In this document: positions 37,690-46,092 of the stretch, one piece after another
Position numbering within the stretch: the first letter of the stretch is position 1
Layout of the letters: every line of letters starts with the position of its first letter
Origin: Flavobacterium tegetincola DSM 22377
Lineage (GTDB): Bacteria > Bacteroidota > Bacteroidia > Flavobacteriales > Flavobacteriaceae
NCBI RefSeq assembly: GCF_000425485.1
Contig: NZ_KE384385.1
Coordinates: forward strand, 124,001 to 188,000
Length of the DNA stretch: 64,000 nucleotides
Reading direction: 5' to 3'
Translations under genes and position numbers: made by a program
The notes under the pieces: generated by a model
Told to the model about the DNA's origin: nothing
Databases searched by the model: none
Seen by the model: only the letters and a program-made list of their open reading frames with translations

Positions 37690-38034
37690 ATGAAAAAGTA
37701 TATGATAATAGGAGCATTTTTAATTTCAGGATTAATCTTTGCAAACCATCCTCCGAAACATGAAGTTCTAGGTGATTTAGTAAAATCAACTTATTATTTT
37801 GAAAATGGAGCGGTAAGTCAAGAAGGATTTTACAAAAACGGAAAAGTGCACGGCCAATGGACTTCTTACGATGAATCGGGTAAGAAGAAAGCAATGGGAG
37901 AATACAATGAGGGTGTAAAAACAGGAAAGTGGATTTTCTGGAATAATACTGTTTTAAGCGAAGTGGATTACTCAGAAAATCGAGTAGCTTTTGTTAAAAC
38001 GTGGAAAGAGGAAGCATTGGTTAATAAAAATTGA
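37690..38034 (+). CDS. exported MORN-variant protein (YwqK-like)
   Basis: A 114-residue protein with an N-terminal signal-like segment (YMIIGAFLISGLIFA) and two to three MORN-variant repeats: YYFENGAVSQEGFYKNGKVHG, QWTSYDESGKKKAMGEYNEG, TGKWIFWNNTVLSEVDY. Proteins of this kind are often annotated as YwqK-family antitoxins because of one Bacillus example, but no toxin is adjacent here and the signal peptide argues for an exported role. It is monocistronic with its own promoter and terminator. Confidence 0.8.
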   Translation: MKKYMIIGAFLISGLIFANHPPKHEVLGDLVKSTYYFENGAVSQEGFYKNGKVHGQWTSYDESGKKKAMGEYNEGVKTGKWIFWNNTVLSEVDYSENRVAFVKTWKEEALVNKN

Positions 38035-38056
38035 TAGGTTACTATTTTTAAAATCG

Positions 38057-38086
38057 AAAAGCGTTCTGTACAGAACGCTTTTTTTT
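38057..38086 (+). terminator. terminator of the MORN-like gene
   Basis: A perfect palindrome, AAGCGTTCTGT followed directly by its reverse complement at 38059-38080, precedes a run of T residues. Confidence 0.87.
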
Positions 38087-38099
38087 ATGCAAACTATTC

Positions 38100-38135
38100 A
38101 AAAAAAATAACCTCAACGATAAAGTTGAGGTTATA
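38100..38135 (-). terminator. terminator of the RND efflux operon
   Basis: On the minus strand, ATAACCTCAAC and GTTGAGGTTAT form a stem followed by a run of seven T residues, about 90 bases behind the stop of the RND permease gene. Confidence 0.83.
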
Positions 38136-38220
38136 TCTATAAATCAATTTATTTCTAAATTCAGTAAATAGATCACTTACTAACGGAAAACCGAGAACTA
38201 TTAACTTCCTCGCCTGAACG

Positions 38221-41200
38221 CTAATCTACTGAACTCTGACCAATTAATTCTACTGAATTCTCACCACTTTTAGTTCCTCTATTCTTCAATCTAATCTTTA
38301 TCTTTTGCAAAATAAAGAACATGACCGGAATAATAACTAAAGTCAAGAACGTTGCGAAGATCAAACCATAAATTACAGTTTTTGCCAAAGGCCCCCAGAA
38401 TACTACATTATCTCCACCCAAATAAATATTTGGATTGTAATTGATGAAAAGATTAAAGAAATCAATATTCAAGCCAATGGCAAGTGGCACCAAACCTAAA
38501 ACGGTGGTAATTGCCGTCAATAAAACCGGACGCAAACGTGATCGACCCGCTTCAACCATAATGTCAAAATATTCTTGCTTGGTTAGCAATTCCTTGTCGC
38601 CCATTCCATTTTCATGGAGCTTTCTGTCAATTAGAAGTTGTGTGTAATCAATCAACACAATGGCATTATTTACCACAATTCCGGCCAAGGAAATGATCCC
38701 CATCATCGTCATGATGATGACAAAATCATTGTTGAAAATTACCATTCCGAAGAAAACACCTCCAAAACTCAATAACACCGATACCAAGATTATAATAGGT
38801 TTTGAAATCGAGTTAAATTGTGCCACTAAAATCAATAAAATTCCACCAATTGCAATTAGTAAAGCATTTACCAAGAAACTCATGTTTTTAGCTTGTTCTT
38901 CTTGCTCACCAGTAAAAGCGAAAGTAATATCGCCTTTCATTTTATAATCAGACAATTCTCCTTTTAATTTATCCACGATTACGTTTCCATTGTAACCACC
39001 AATTACATTGGAATAAACGGTAATTACACGCTTCAAGTTTTTACGTTTAATGGTATTAAATGTATTGGAATCTTCCATCGAAGTAATTGCTGAAATAGGC
39101 ACTTGAACCAGTTTTCCAGACGCTTGATCTCTAAACGTAATGGGCTGATTGTAAATTACCTTATTATCATTTCGCTGTTCTTCTTCCATCCGAACATTGA
39201 TTTCGTAATCGTCTTTCCCTTCTTTGTAAGTAGAAATTTTTTCGCCAAAAACCGCACGCCTTAACGTTTGCCCCACTTGACTGGAAGTAATTCCCAATTG
39301 ACCTGCTTTTTCCACATCAATAGAAATATCCACACCTGGTTTTGATTTATTGACGTCAATTTTTAATTCCTCAATTCCAGCCACATTTCTTTTGTTCAAA
39401 AAGTCCTTCAATCGATTGGCTTCAAGCAACATTTCTCTATAATCTTCTCCTGTAATTTCAATGTTTACCGGATAACCTGCTGGAGGTCCGTTTGCTTCTT
39501 TTTCCACTATAATTGAAACACCGGGATAGCCTTGAACTGACTTACGAATCTCTTCCATCACGTCCAAACTGTTGATGCCTTGACGGTATTTATATTCCCG
39601 CATGGTCAACGTAACTTTTCCACGGTGCGGCATATCATTTTCAGAACCGCCGTCCGTTTGTGGATTTCCAGCACCCTGACCTACTTGTGCAATGGCGGTT
39701 TCTACCATAAAGTTTTTGCCATCCTTCTCATATTTATTGGCAATGGCATATACTTTCTTTTCAATTTCTTTGGTAAAAGTATTGGTCTTTGCAATATCCG
39801 TTCCTTCTGGAAATTCAATGTAAACCATGATTTGGTTCGGCTGATTTTCTGGAAAAAACAACACGTTAGGTTTAGCAATTCCAACTGCTACGAAAGACAG
39901 GATCAAGATGGCAAAAGTTCCTAAAAAGAAAAATCGAGGTCTTTTTCCAGTCAATGCGAACTGCAAAAACTGTTGGTATCTGCGTTCCAAACCTACTAAA
40001 CTCGTAGACTGAAATTTATCCATTCTTTTCAGTAGGAAATATTTATAAACCCACATCATGATGGCAAAAAACAACATCAAGTTTCCAATTCCTCTTCCGA
40101 ATCCAGAATCTGTTGCTAATCCAAACACTAAAATTGCGGCTCCAATTCCACCAATAACACTGCTGATGAAAATTAATTTTTTACGCGGCATTTCTTTTTC
40201 TTGCAATTGCATGAAATCGGCAGTCAAGGTCGCGTTGATAATTAAAGCCACAAAAAGAGACGAAAACAAAACCACAGAAAGCGTCATTGGAAAGTAAATC
40301 ATGAATTTACCCATCGTTCCCGGCCACAATCCCAACGGAAAAAATGCGGCTAAAGTTGTTGCTGTCGAAGCAATAATTGGCCAAGCAATCTCGCCAATAC
40401 CTTCAATAGCAGCTTGCTTTCTGGACATTCCTTGACTCATTAGCGAGTAGACATTTTCCACCACTACAATTCCGTTATCCACCAACATTCCGAGTCCCAT
40501 AACCAAGGCAAAAAGCACCATAGTATTTAAGGTAATTCCAAACGAGGCGAGAATCATGTACGACATAAACATCGAAAGTGGTATCGCAAACCCTACAAAT
40601 AACGCATTTCTCAATCCCAAGAAAAACATTAAAACGATGATTACAAGCAAAACTCCAAAGATGATATTGTTTACCAAATCGTCTACTTGTGCAATCGTTC
40701 GTTCCGATTGATCGTTGGCATACGTGATTTTTAATCCTTCCGGAAAATAGTTTTCTTGTGCTTTTTCAATGATGGCTTTCACTCCATCCACGGCTTCCAC
40801 CATGTTTTTTCCACTTCGTTTCTTGATGTCAACCATTACCACATTATCGCCGAAATCTCGTGCAAAAGTGGTACGTTCTTTTTCTTTGAACACAATAGTA
40901 GCAATGTCTTTCAAATACACATTTCCGTCTTGCTTTTTAACTACAATATTCGCCAGTTGATTCGGATCATTAATTTCACCAATCACTCTGATATTTTTCT
41001 TGATGCCGTTATTGGAAACACTTCCACCAGAAATGGTCTTGTTTTCATATTTCACCGCATTGATGATGTCGTCAAAACTGACTTTTGCAGCACTCATTTT
41101 ATAAATGTCTACAGCAATTTCCACCTCTTTATCATCCACTCCACGAATTGCCGCTTCTTTAATTTGTGGCAAACGTTCTACGCGTTCTTCAATGTATTCT

Positions 41201-41712
41201 GAATATTCTTTCAATTTCTGCGAAGGATAATCTCCTCGCAGATTGATATTCAAAATTGGCACTTCTTCGGCAATATTCAAGTCAAAAACATTTGGCTCAA
41301 CTTTACCACCACCATCAATTGTGGGCCATTGTGTATCTGATTTTACTTTGTCCACCTTATCCTTGACCTTCTGTTTGGCATCTTCTACCGAAATATCTTC
41401 GTCAAATTCTACTAAAATCATGGAATAATCTTCCAATGTATTCGACGTAATTTTGGTAACGCCCGAAATATTATTGAATTCTTCTTCCAAAGGTTTTGTA
41501 ATCAATTTTTCCACATCTTCGGCAGAATTCCCTGGATTTATTGAACTGATGTAAATTTTGGTTTCCACAATTTCAGGAAAACTTTCCCGAGGCATTGCAT
41601 AGTAGGACAATAAACCACCAATAAGTAAAATGGCGGTAATGACATAAACCGTCATCTTATTATTAATTGCCCAAGTTGAAACGGCAAATTCCTTGTTTAT
41701 TTTATTACTCAT
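38221..41712 (-). CDS. RND efflux transporter permease
   Basis: A 1163-residue inner-membrane proton antiporter of the AcrB/HAE1 type that pumps drugs or other small molecules out through a tripartite channel. It has the usual 12 transmembrane helices in two halves, each with a large periplasmic loop. TM4 carries LVDNGIVVVENV (the proton-relay Asp region), and the second half has the matching AGIVVNNAIVLIDY. It is slightly longer than AcrB (1049) owing to an inserted membrane and loop segment near residues 500-580. It is the last gene of an operon with TetR, TolC and the adaptor protein. Confidence 0.95.
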   Translation of the reverse strand: MSNKINKEFAVSTWAINNKMTVYVITAILLIGGLLSYYAMPRESFPEIVETKIYISSINPGNSAEDVEKLITKPLEEEFNNISGVTKITSNTLEDYSMILVEFDEDISVEDAKQKVKDKVDKVKSDTQWPTIDGGGKVEPNVFDLNIAEEVPILNINLRGDYPSQKLKEYSEYIEERVERLPQIKEAAIRGVDDKEVEIAVDIYKMSAAKVSFDDIINAVKYENKTISGGSVSNNGIKKNIRVIGEINDPNQLANIVVKKQDGNVYLKDIATIVFKEKERTTFARDFGDNVVMVDIKKRSGKNMVEAVDGVKAIIEKAQENYFPEGLKITYANDQSERTIAQVDDLVNNIIFGVLLVIIVLMFFLGLRNALFVGFAIPLSMFMSYMILASFGITLNTMVLFALVMGLGMLVDNGIVVVENVYSLMSQGMSRKQAAIEGIGEIAWPIIASTATTLAAFFPLGLWPGTMGKFMIYFPMTLSVVLFSSLFVALIINATLTADFMQLQEKEMPRKKLIFISSVIGGIGAAILVFGLATDSGFGRGIGNLMLFFAIMMWVYKYFLLKRMDKFQSTSLVGLERRYQQFLQFALTGKRPRFFFLGTFAILILSFVAVGIAKPNVLFFPENQPNQIMVYIEFPEGTDIAKTNTFTKEIEKKVYAIANKYEKDGKNFMVETAIAQVGQGAGNPQTDGGSENDMPHRGKVTLTMREYKYRQGINSLDVMEEIRKSVQGYPGVSIIVEKEANGPPAGYPVNIEITGEDYREMLLEANRLKDFLNKRNVAGIEELKIDVNKSKPGVDISIDVEKAGQLGITSSQVGQTLRRAVFGEKISTYKEGKDDYEINVRMEEEQRNDNKVIYNQPITFRDQASGKLVQVPISAITSMEDSNTFNTIKRKNLKRVITVYSNVIGGYNGNVIVDKLKGELSDYKMKGDITFAFTGEQEEQAKNMSFLVNALLIAIGGILLILVAQFNSISKPIIILVSVLLSFGGVFFGMVIFNNDFVIIMTMMGIISLAGIVVNNAIVLIDYTQLLIDRKLHENGMGDKELLTKQEYFDIMVEAGRSRLRPVLLTAITTVLGLVPLAIGLNIDFFNLFINYNPNIYLGGDNVVFWGPLAKTVIYGLIFATFLTLVIIPVMFFILQKIKIRLKNRGTKSGENSVELIGQSSVD

Positions 41713-41736
41713 GAGTTAGATGTATTATGAGGTCAA

Positions 41737-42891
41737 TTATTTAATGATTTCCACGGCGGCACCGTCTGAAAGTGCTTTTCCACCATCGGTTACAATGATT
41801 TCACCCGGTTTTAAACCTGATTTTACTTCTACCAATGCACCAGACGCATATCCCACTTCAATGATTCGTTGTGCTACTTTTGGTTCTTTTTCATTGGTTA
41901 TTACGTAAACAATTTTCTCGTTCAACGCATTTTCTGATATGATATTTTCAGGAATCAAAAGTGCATTTTTACTCGTATAATCTTCAATTTTCAAAACAGC
42001 CACTTGATTCGGACGCAATAAATTATCGGGATTTGGAACCGCAATCTCAATTCCAAACGTTCTGTTGTTTGGATTGATAAAAGTTCCCACTTGACGTACT
42101 TTTCCTTTATATGTTTTGCCAATAGCGTTTAAATATACCTCAACAGTAGCACCTAATTTCAGTTGACTCAAGTAGTTTTCAGGCACATTTGCTGTTACAT
42201 ACATATTTCCAAGATTTACAATTCTAAATAATTCTTGACCTGGAGCTACAACTTGACCACGTTCGGCAAGCACCTCATCAATGGTTCCTGAAAATGGCGC
42301 TCGAACAACTGTTTTTGACAATTGTGCCTGCATCTGTTTCACCATTTTCTGCTGACTTTGATAAGCAGTTTGCGTTTGCAAATATTGAATTTCCGAACCA
42401 ATTTTCTGATTCCAGAGATTTTTCTGACGGTCAAACGTAGTTTTGTCCAATGCCAATTTATTTTCGGCTTGAGCCAATTGAGCACTCATTCCGCCGTCGT
42501 CAATTCGTGCTAAAACTTGTCCTTTAGACACTTTCTGACCCGATTTTACATTTAAAGCGGTTAGAATTCCAGAATATTCTGGGTAAATGAGGATGTTTTC
42601 TTTAGTATCCACATTTCCTTGCAATTCAATATAATGTGTAAATGCAGAATCTATAACCGTCATCGTTTTTACCAAAGGATATCTTTTAGTATCGTCTAGT
42701 TTGATAATTGCGGCATCCAAAAGTGCCATTTGAGCAGCTAACTTTTCATAATCCTGATGGATTTGATCGCGCTTTTCGTTGATTTGCTTTAAATCATTAG
42801 TTGCAATTACTGTTTCAACATCTTTAGTGGATTGGTCGCCACAACTGTATAAAGCAAAAGCGAGTACGGAAAGGGAAATTATTTTTTTCAT
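41737..42891 (-). CDS. RND efflux periplasmic adaptor (membrane fusion protein)
   Basis: A 384-residue lipoprotein adaptor that links the inner-membrane RND pump to the TolC channel. Signal peptide and lipobox ALYSC lie at the N-terminus, then a coiled-coil hairpin (KDVETVIATNDLKQINEKRD, QLAQAENKLALDKTTFDRQK), a lipoyl/barrel-sandwich domain (SGILTALNVKSGQKVSKGQV, RAPFSGTIDEVLAERGQVVA) and a beta-barrel domain. The open frame begins 9 codons earlier at 42918, but the ATG at 42891 gives the signal peptide directly. The TolC gene ends at 42918, only 27 bases upstream. Confidence 0.92.
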   Translation of the reverse strand: MKKIISLSVLAFALYSCGDQSTKDVETVIATNDLKQINEKRDQIHQDYEKLAAQMALLDAAIIKLDDTKRYPLVKTMTVIDSAFTHYIELQGNVDTKENILIYPEYSGILTALNVKSGQKVSKGQVLARIDDGGMSAQLAQAENKLALDKTTFDRQKNLWNQKIGSEIQYLQTQTAYQSQQKMVKQMQAQLSKTVVRAPFSGTIDEVLAERGQVVAPGQELFRIVNLGNMYVTANVPENYLSQLKLGATVEVYLNAIGKTYKGKVRQVGTFINPNNRTFGIEIAVPNPDNLLRPNQVAVLKIEDYTSKNALLIPENIISENALNEKIVYVITNEKEPKVAQRIIEVGYASGALVEVKSGLKPGEIIVTDGGKALSDGAAVEIIK

Positions 42892-42917
42892 TGTATTCTG
42901 TTTTTCAAATGAGAGCA

Positions 42918-44267
42918 TTAATTAGGAATTGTAAGGAGTTTGTCAAGCGTTGCTTTTGTATTTATGACATCAACCATCGATTGCAAATAATTTTGTTGGG
43001 CTTTGTACAGTTGCTGTTGTGCGTCTGTAAAGTCAAAACTGCTTGAAATACCTTCAGTAAATTTGACATTTTGTTTGCGTTCAATTCGTTCGGCTAAACG
43101 CAAATTTTCTTTGGCACTTGTATATTGTTCCACACGAAATTCGTAATCACTTTTTGCTGTTTGAAATTGCAAAAGCAGTTGTTGTTCGGCTTCGGTTTGC
43201 TGCGTTTTAGCTTTATCAAACTCAATTTCGGCTTGTTGAGTTTTCGCTTGACGGCCAAAACTACTGAAGATTGGAATGTTTAATGAAAGTCCTAAATTTG
43301 AATAATTGAACCATTTTTGGTCGCTGCTTGTAAATTTAAAATCATCACCAAAAGCATTGTAGCCAAAATTCATGTTGGCAGAAAGACTTGGCAGCGCTTT
43401 ACTTTTTTCTAATTTTAATTCCAATCTACGTTGGTCCACAAGACTTTGACTGATTTCATAATCAATACTTTTCTTTACATCAAATGAAGGTGTTGCCATT
43501 GCAAAATCAAGATTGGCTTGATTGAGTTGGTCCAATTTGTCGGTTAAAATCAATTCAGAATCTACTGGAATTCCCAAATTCAATTTAAGCATATTGATGG
43601 AAATTTGTTTCAATCGCAACGTATAATTCAAATTACTCACCACTGATGAAAGCGTAATTTTAAGCTGTTCGACATTTTCCTCTTCGATCAAACCGTTCTT
43701 AAAAGTTTCATTGGTGTCAAATAAAATTTTATCCAAGACCTCCTTGTTTTTGTTTAAAATCAAAATATTTTCTTCAGCAAGAAGCACGTTGGTGTAGGAG
43801 TTGATAACCATTTCCCGCACCTCAATGTTGGTTTTCTGTTTGTAATTTTCAAAATATTTTAAATACGTGCGTGACGCTTGAAGTGCTACAATGTAAGAAC
43901 CGTCAAAAAGCAATTGACTCAATTGAGAACGCGCCGTCATTGTGTGTTTAGTTCCAAAAGCAAGTTCAGCAAATTCTCCAGGTTGTCCGCCAAAAAATTC
44001 CGCTGGAACCAAGGATTTCTGCAATGCAAAATTATTGGTATAATCCACACCTGCCGTAATTTGGGGCAAACCCGTTGCAATAGTCTCGCGTCTTTTCTGT
44101 TTAGCAGCGTCAATATCACGACCGGCATTTATGGCCGAGTAATTATTTTCCACAGCAAAAGTCACAGCTTCTTCCACTGAAAAACGATACGTTTTTGGCG
44201 CATTATTTTGTGCAAACAAACCGTTTGAAAGCACTAGAAAAGCGATTAAAAGAAAATTTTTGTTCAT
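42918..44267 (-). CDS. TolC family outer-membrane efflux protein
   Basis: A 449-residue outer-membrane channel protein for the RND pump. A signal peptide ends at FAQN. The mature part has two repeated long helical-hairpin regions (RFSVEEAVTFAVENNYSAIN and the corresponding SKALPSLSANMNFGYNAFGD, LSLNIPIFSSFGRQ), which is the TolC duplication that forms the alpha-barrel. It lies 3 bases behind the TetR gene and before the adaptor gene, so all four genes form one operon. Confidence 0.92.
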   Translation of the reverse strand: MNKNFLLIAFLVLSNGLFAQNNAPKTYRFSVEEAVTFAVENNYSAINAGRDIDAAKQKRRETIATGLPQITAGVDYTNNFALQKSLVPAEFFGGQPGEFAELAFGTKHTMTARSQLSQLLFDGSYIVALQASRTYLKYFENYKQKTNIEVREMVINSYTNVLLAEENILILNKNKEVLDKILFDTNETFKNGLIEEENVEQLKITLSSVVSNLNYTLRLKQISINMLKLNLGIPVDSELILTDKLDQLNQANLDFAMATPSFDVKKSIDYEISQSLVDQRRLELKLEKSKALPSLSANMNFGYNAFGDDFKFTSSDQKWFNYSNLGLSLNIPIFSSFGRQAKTQQAEIEFDKAKTQQTEAEQQLLLQFQTAKSDYEFRVEQYTSAKENLRLAERIERKQNVKFTEGISSSFDFTDAQQQLYKAQQNYLQSMVDVINTKATLDKLLTIPN

Positions 44268-44270
44268 TAT

Positions 44271-44870
44271 TTAATTATGTATTTGTGCTAATTGTAGTTC
44301 TAATTCTATAATTCCTTTTGGCGTAGCCAAGGCCCGAATATGGTATTCCAAAGCTTTTAATTCTAAAGCCGCTGCATCTCTTACGTTCACCGTGTTTTCA
44401 TTGATTTGGAAAATGAGCAAATAATAGAAATTCGCGTAAGTATCAGGATCAATATCACTCCTAAAATAACCTTGATCAATACCTTTTTGAATGTTATTGA
44501 CAAACCAAACCTTACATTCATTCACTTGCCTGTCGTGGGCTTTCCTATAAATGTCAGGGTAATGCTTCTTTAATTGATGAATTGGCGAAGTTTCTGACGA
44601 TTTAAACATATCCTCAAAATACGCCGTAACTTCAAAATTTCCTGCAATTGCATTTACGTTCTCCGTCAGGATTTTAGAGATATTATAATGTATTTCATTC
44701 TGAACCTCTTCGATTGTTTCCTCAACAAGAATTTCCTTGTTGTCAAAAAACTTATACAAGGTTTTCTTGCTGCACGACATCTCTGCAGCAATATCATCCA
44801 TGGTAATGCTTTTGAAACCCAATCTTAGAAAGAGTTCCCTGGATTTGTTGATTATTTTACTTTTCATCAT
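44271..44870 (-). CDS. TetR/AcrR family transcriptional regulator
   Basis: A repressor of about 200 residues at the head of the efflux operon. The N-terminal helix-turn-helix is typical: SRELFLRLGFKSITMDDIAA, then SCSKKTLYKFFDNKEILV. The C-terminal ligand-binding domain is poorly conserved, as usual. The frame opens at 44924, but a TAnnTTTG promoter element at 44895-44902 lies downstream of that position, so translation must begin later. Candidates are ATGs at 44882, 44870 and 44867. It probably senses a pump substrate and represses its own operon. Confidence 0.88.
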   Translation of the reverse strand: MMKSKIINKSRELFLRLGFKSITMDDIAAEMSCSKKTLYKFFDNKEILVEETIEEVQNEIHYNISKILTENVNAIAGNFEVTAYFEDMFKSSETSPIHQLKKHYPDIYRKAHDRQVNECKVWFVNNIQKGIDQGYFRSDIDPDTYANFYYLLIFQINENTVNVRDAAALELKALEYHIRALATPKGIIELELQLAQIHN

Positions 44871-44894
44871 TGCCTTCTTCATTATTTTCGAGTG

Positions 44895-44902
44895 CAAATG
44901 TA
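44895..44902 (-). promoter_or_regulatory. candidate -7 element of the efflux operon (TACATTTG)
   Basis: On the minus strand TACATTTG fully matches TAnnTTTG, upstream of the TetR gene and inside the upstream part of the open frame. The intergenic region to the divergent synthetase gene (45027) is about 150 bases, enough for a TetR operator, which I could not identify. Confidence 0.45.
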
Positions 44903-45026
44903 AGTCGGAAACTTTAAACACCAAAATAGTTTCCTTGGTTTTTATTGTATATTTAACAGTCGTTTTAAGGATTGCGATTTTTAATGAGGATGGAAAAGAT
45001 TATTTTAGCCAAAAAATTAGACCATC

Positions 45027-46001
45027 ATGCGTTCCATCAAGCAGTATCAAGAATTTATAGAAGACTATTTGTCCGCCCAGAAAATTGTGCGTGAACCAAA
45101 AAACCTCTACGAACCAATCAGTTATATTTTACTTTTAGGCGGAAAAAGAATTCGTCCTACTTTAACCTTGATGACGGCAGAAATTTTTGGAACTGATTAT
45201 AAAGAGGCATTGCCGGCAGCTTTGGCCATTGAAGTCTTTCATAATTTCTCGTTGATTCACGATGACATCATGGACGACGCGCCTTTACGAAGAGGAAATG
45301 AAACGGTGCATGAAAAGTGGGATTTGAATACCGGAATACTTTCAGGCGATGCAATGCTGATTTTGGCGTACCAATATTTTGAACAATACGAACCTGCCGT
45401 TTTTAGAGACTTGGCAAAATTGTTTAGCAAAACCGCAATTCAAGTTTGCGAAGGCCAACAATGGGACGTGGATTTTGAAGATCGAGAGGAAGTTTCTATT
45501 CCGGAATATTTAAAAATGATTGAGTATAAAACGGCCGTACTTGTTGCTGCAGCGATGAAAATGGGTGCTATAATAGCGTCAACTACAACTGAAAACTGCG
45601 AATTAATTTATGATTTTGGATTGAATTTAGGTTTGGCTTTTCAATTGCAAGATGATTATTTAGACGCTTTTGGAGATCCAGCCACCTTTGGAAAGCAAGT
45701 GGGCGGTGATATTATTGAAAATAAAAAAACCTATTTATACTTAAAAGCGCAAGAGTTTTCTACTGCAGAACAACGCGAAGAACTGATGCATTTATTTTCA
45801 ATACATCCTGTAGACACTACTGATAAAGTAGAATCTGTAAAAAAAGTTTTTGAAAAAACGGGCGCTGCAGCCGCTACGCAAAAAGCCATCACTGATTTTA
45901 CAATGATTGCTTTTGAAACTTTAGAAAAGTTGGAAATTTCTGCAGATAAAAAAGCGATTCTACGATTGTTTGGAGAGAAATTAATGAGTCGGAATGTGTA
46001 A
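45027..46001 (+). CDS. polyprenyl synthetase family protein
   Basis: A 324-residue trans-isoprenyl diphosphate synthase. Both Asp-rich motifs are present: DDIMDDAPLRRG (first, with the chain-length region upstream NFSLIH) and QDDYLDAFGD (second). GGKRIRPTL is also typical. The product is probably a long prenyl chain for menaquinone (octaprenyl or heptaprenyl) or farnesyl diphosphate; length cannot be decided by eye. It is divergent from the TetR gene and is monocistronic, with a terminator behind it. Confidence 0.93.
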   Translation: MRSIKQYQEFIEDYLSAQKIVREPKNLYEPISYILLLGGKRIRPTLTLMTAEIFGTDYKEALPAALAIEVFHNFSLIHDDIMDDAPLRRGNETVHEKWDLNTGILSGDAMLILAYQYFEQYEPAVFRDLAKLFSKTAIQVCEGQQWDVDFEDREEVSIPEYLKMIEYKTAVLVAAAMKMGAIIASTTTENCELIYDFGLNLGLAFQLQDDYLDAFGDPATFGKQVGGDIIENKKTYLYLKAQEFSTAEQREELMHLFSIHPVDTTDKVESVKKVFEKTGAAAATQKAITDFTMIAFETLEKLEISADKKAILRLFGEKLMSRNV

Positions 46002-46043
46002 TGTTTCAGTATTAAACACTTTAATTTCATTATAATACTTGTA

Positions 46044-46084
46044 AAAATGCAAATTCGTCAAAATTGCGAATTTGCATTTTTTTT
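46044..46084. terminator. bidirectional terminator between synthetase and trehalase genes
   Basis: ATGCAAATTCG and CGAATTTGCAT form a stem with A- and T-runs on the flanks, between converging genes ending at 46001 and 46093. Confidence 0.87.
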
Positions 46085-46092
46085 GCATCCGA

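Noticed and set aside
37690..38034. YwqK-type antitoxin of a toxin-antitoxin pair.
   Set aside because: No partner gene is adjacent and the protein has a signal-like N-terminus; MORN-type repeats alone do not show an antitoxin role.
38221..41712. Inserted segment near residues 500-580 of the RND permease as a fused extra domain.
   Set aside because: It reads as membrane helices with a basic loop common in Bacteroidota RND pumps, so it is probably normal for this group.
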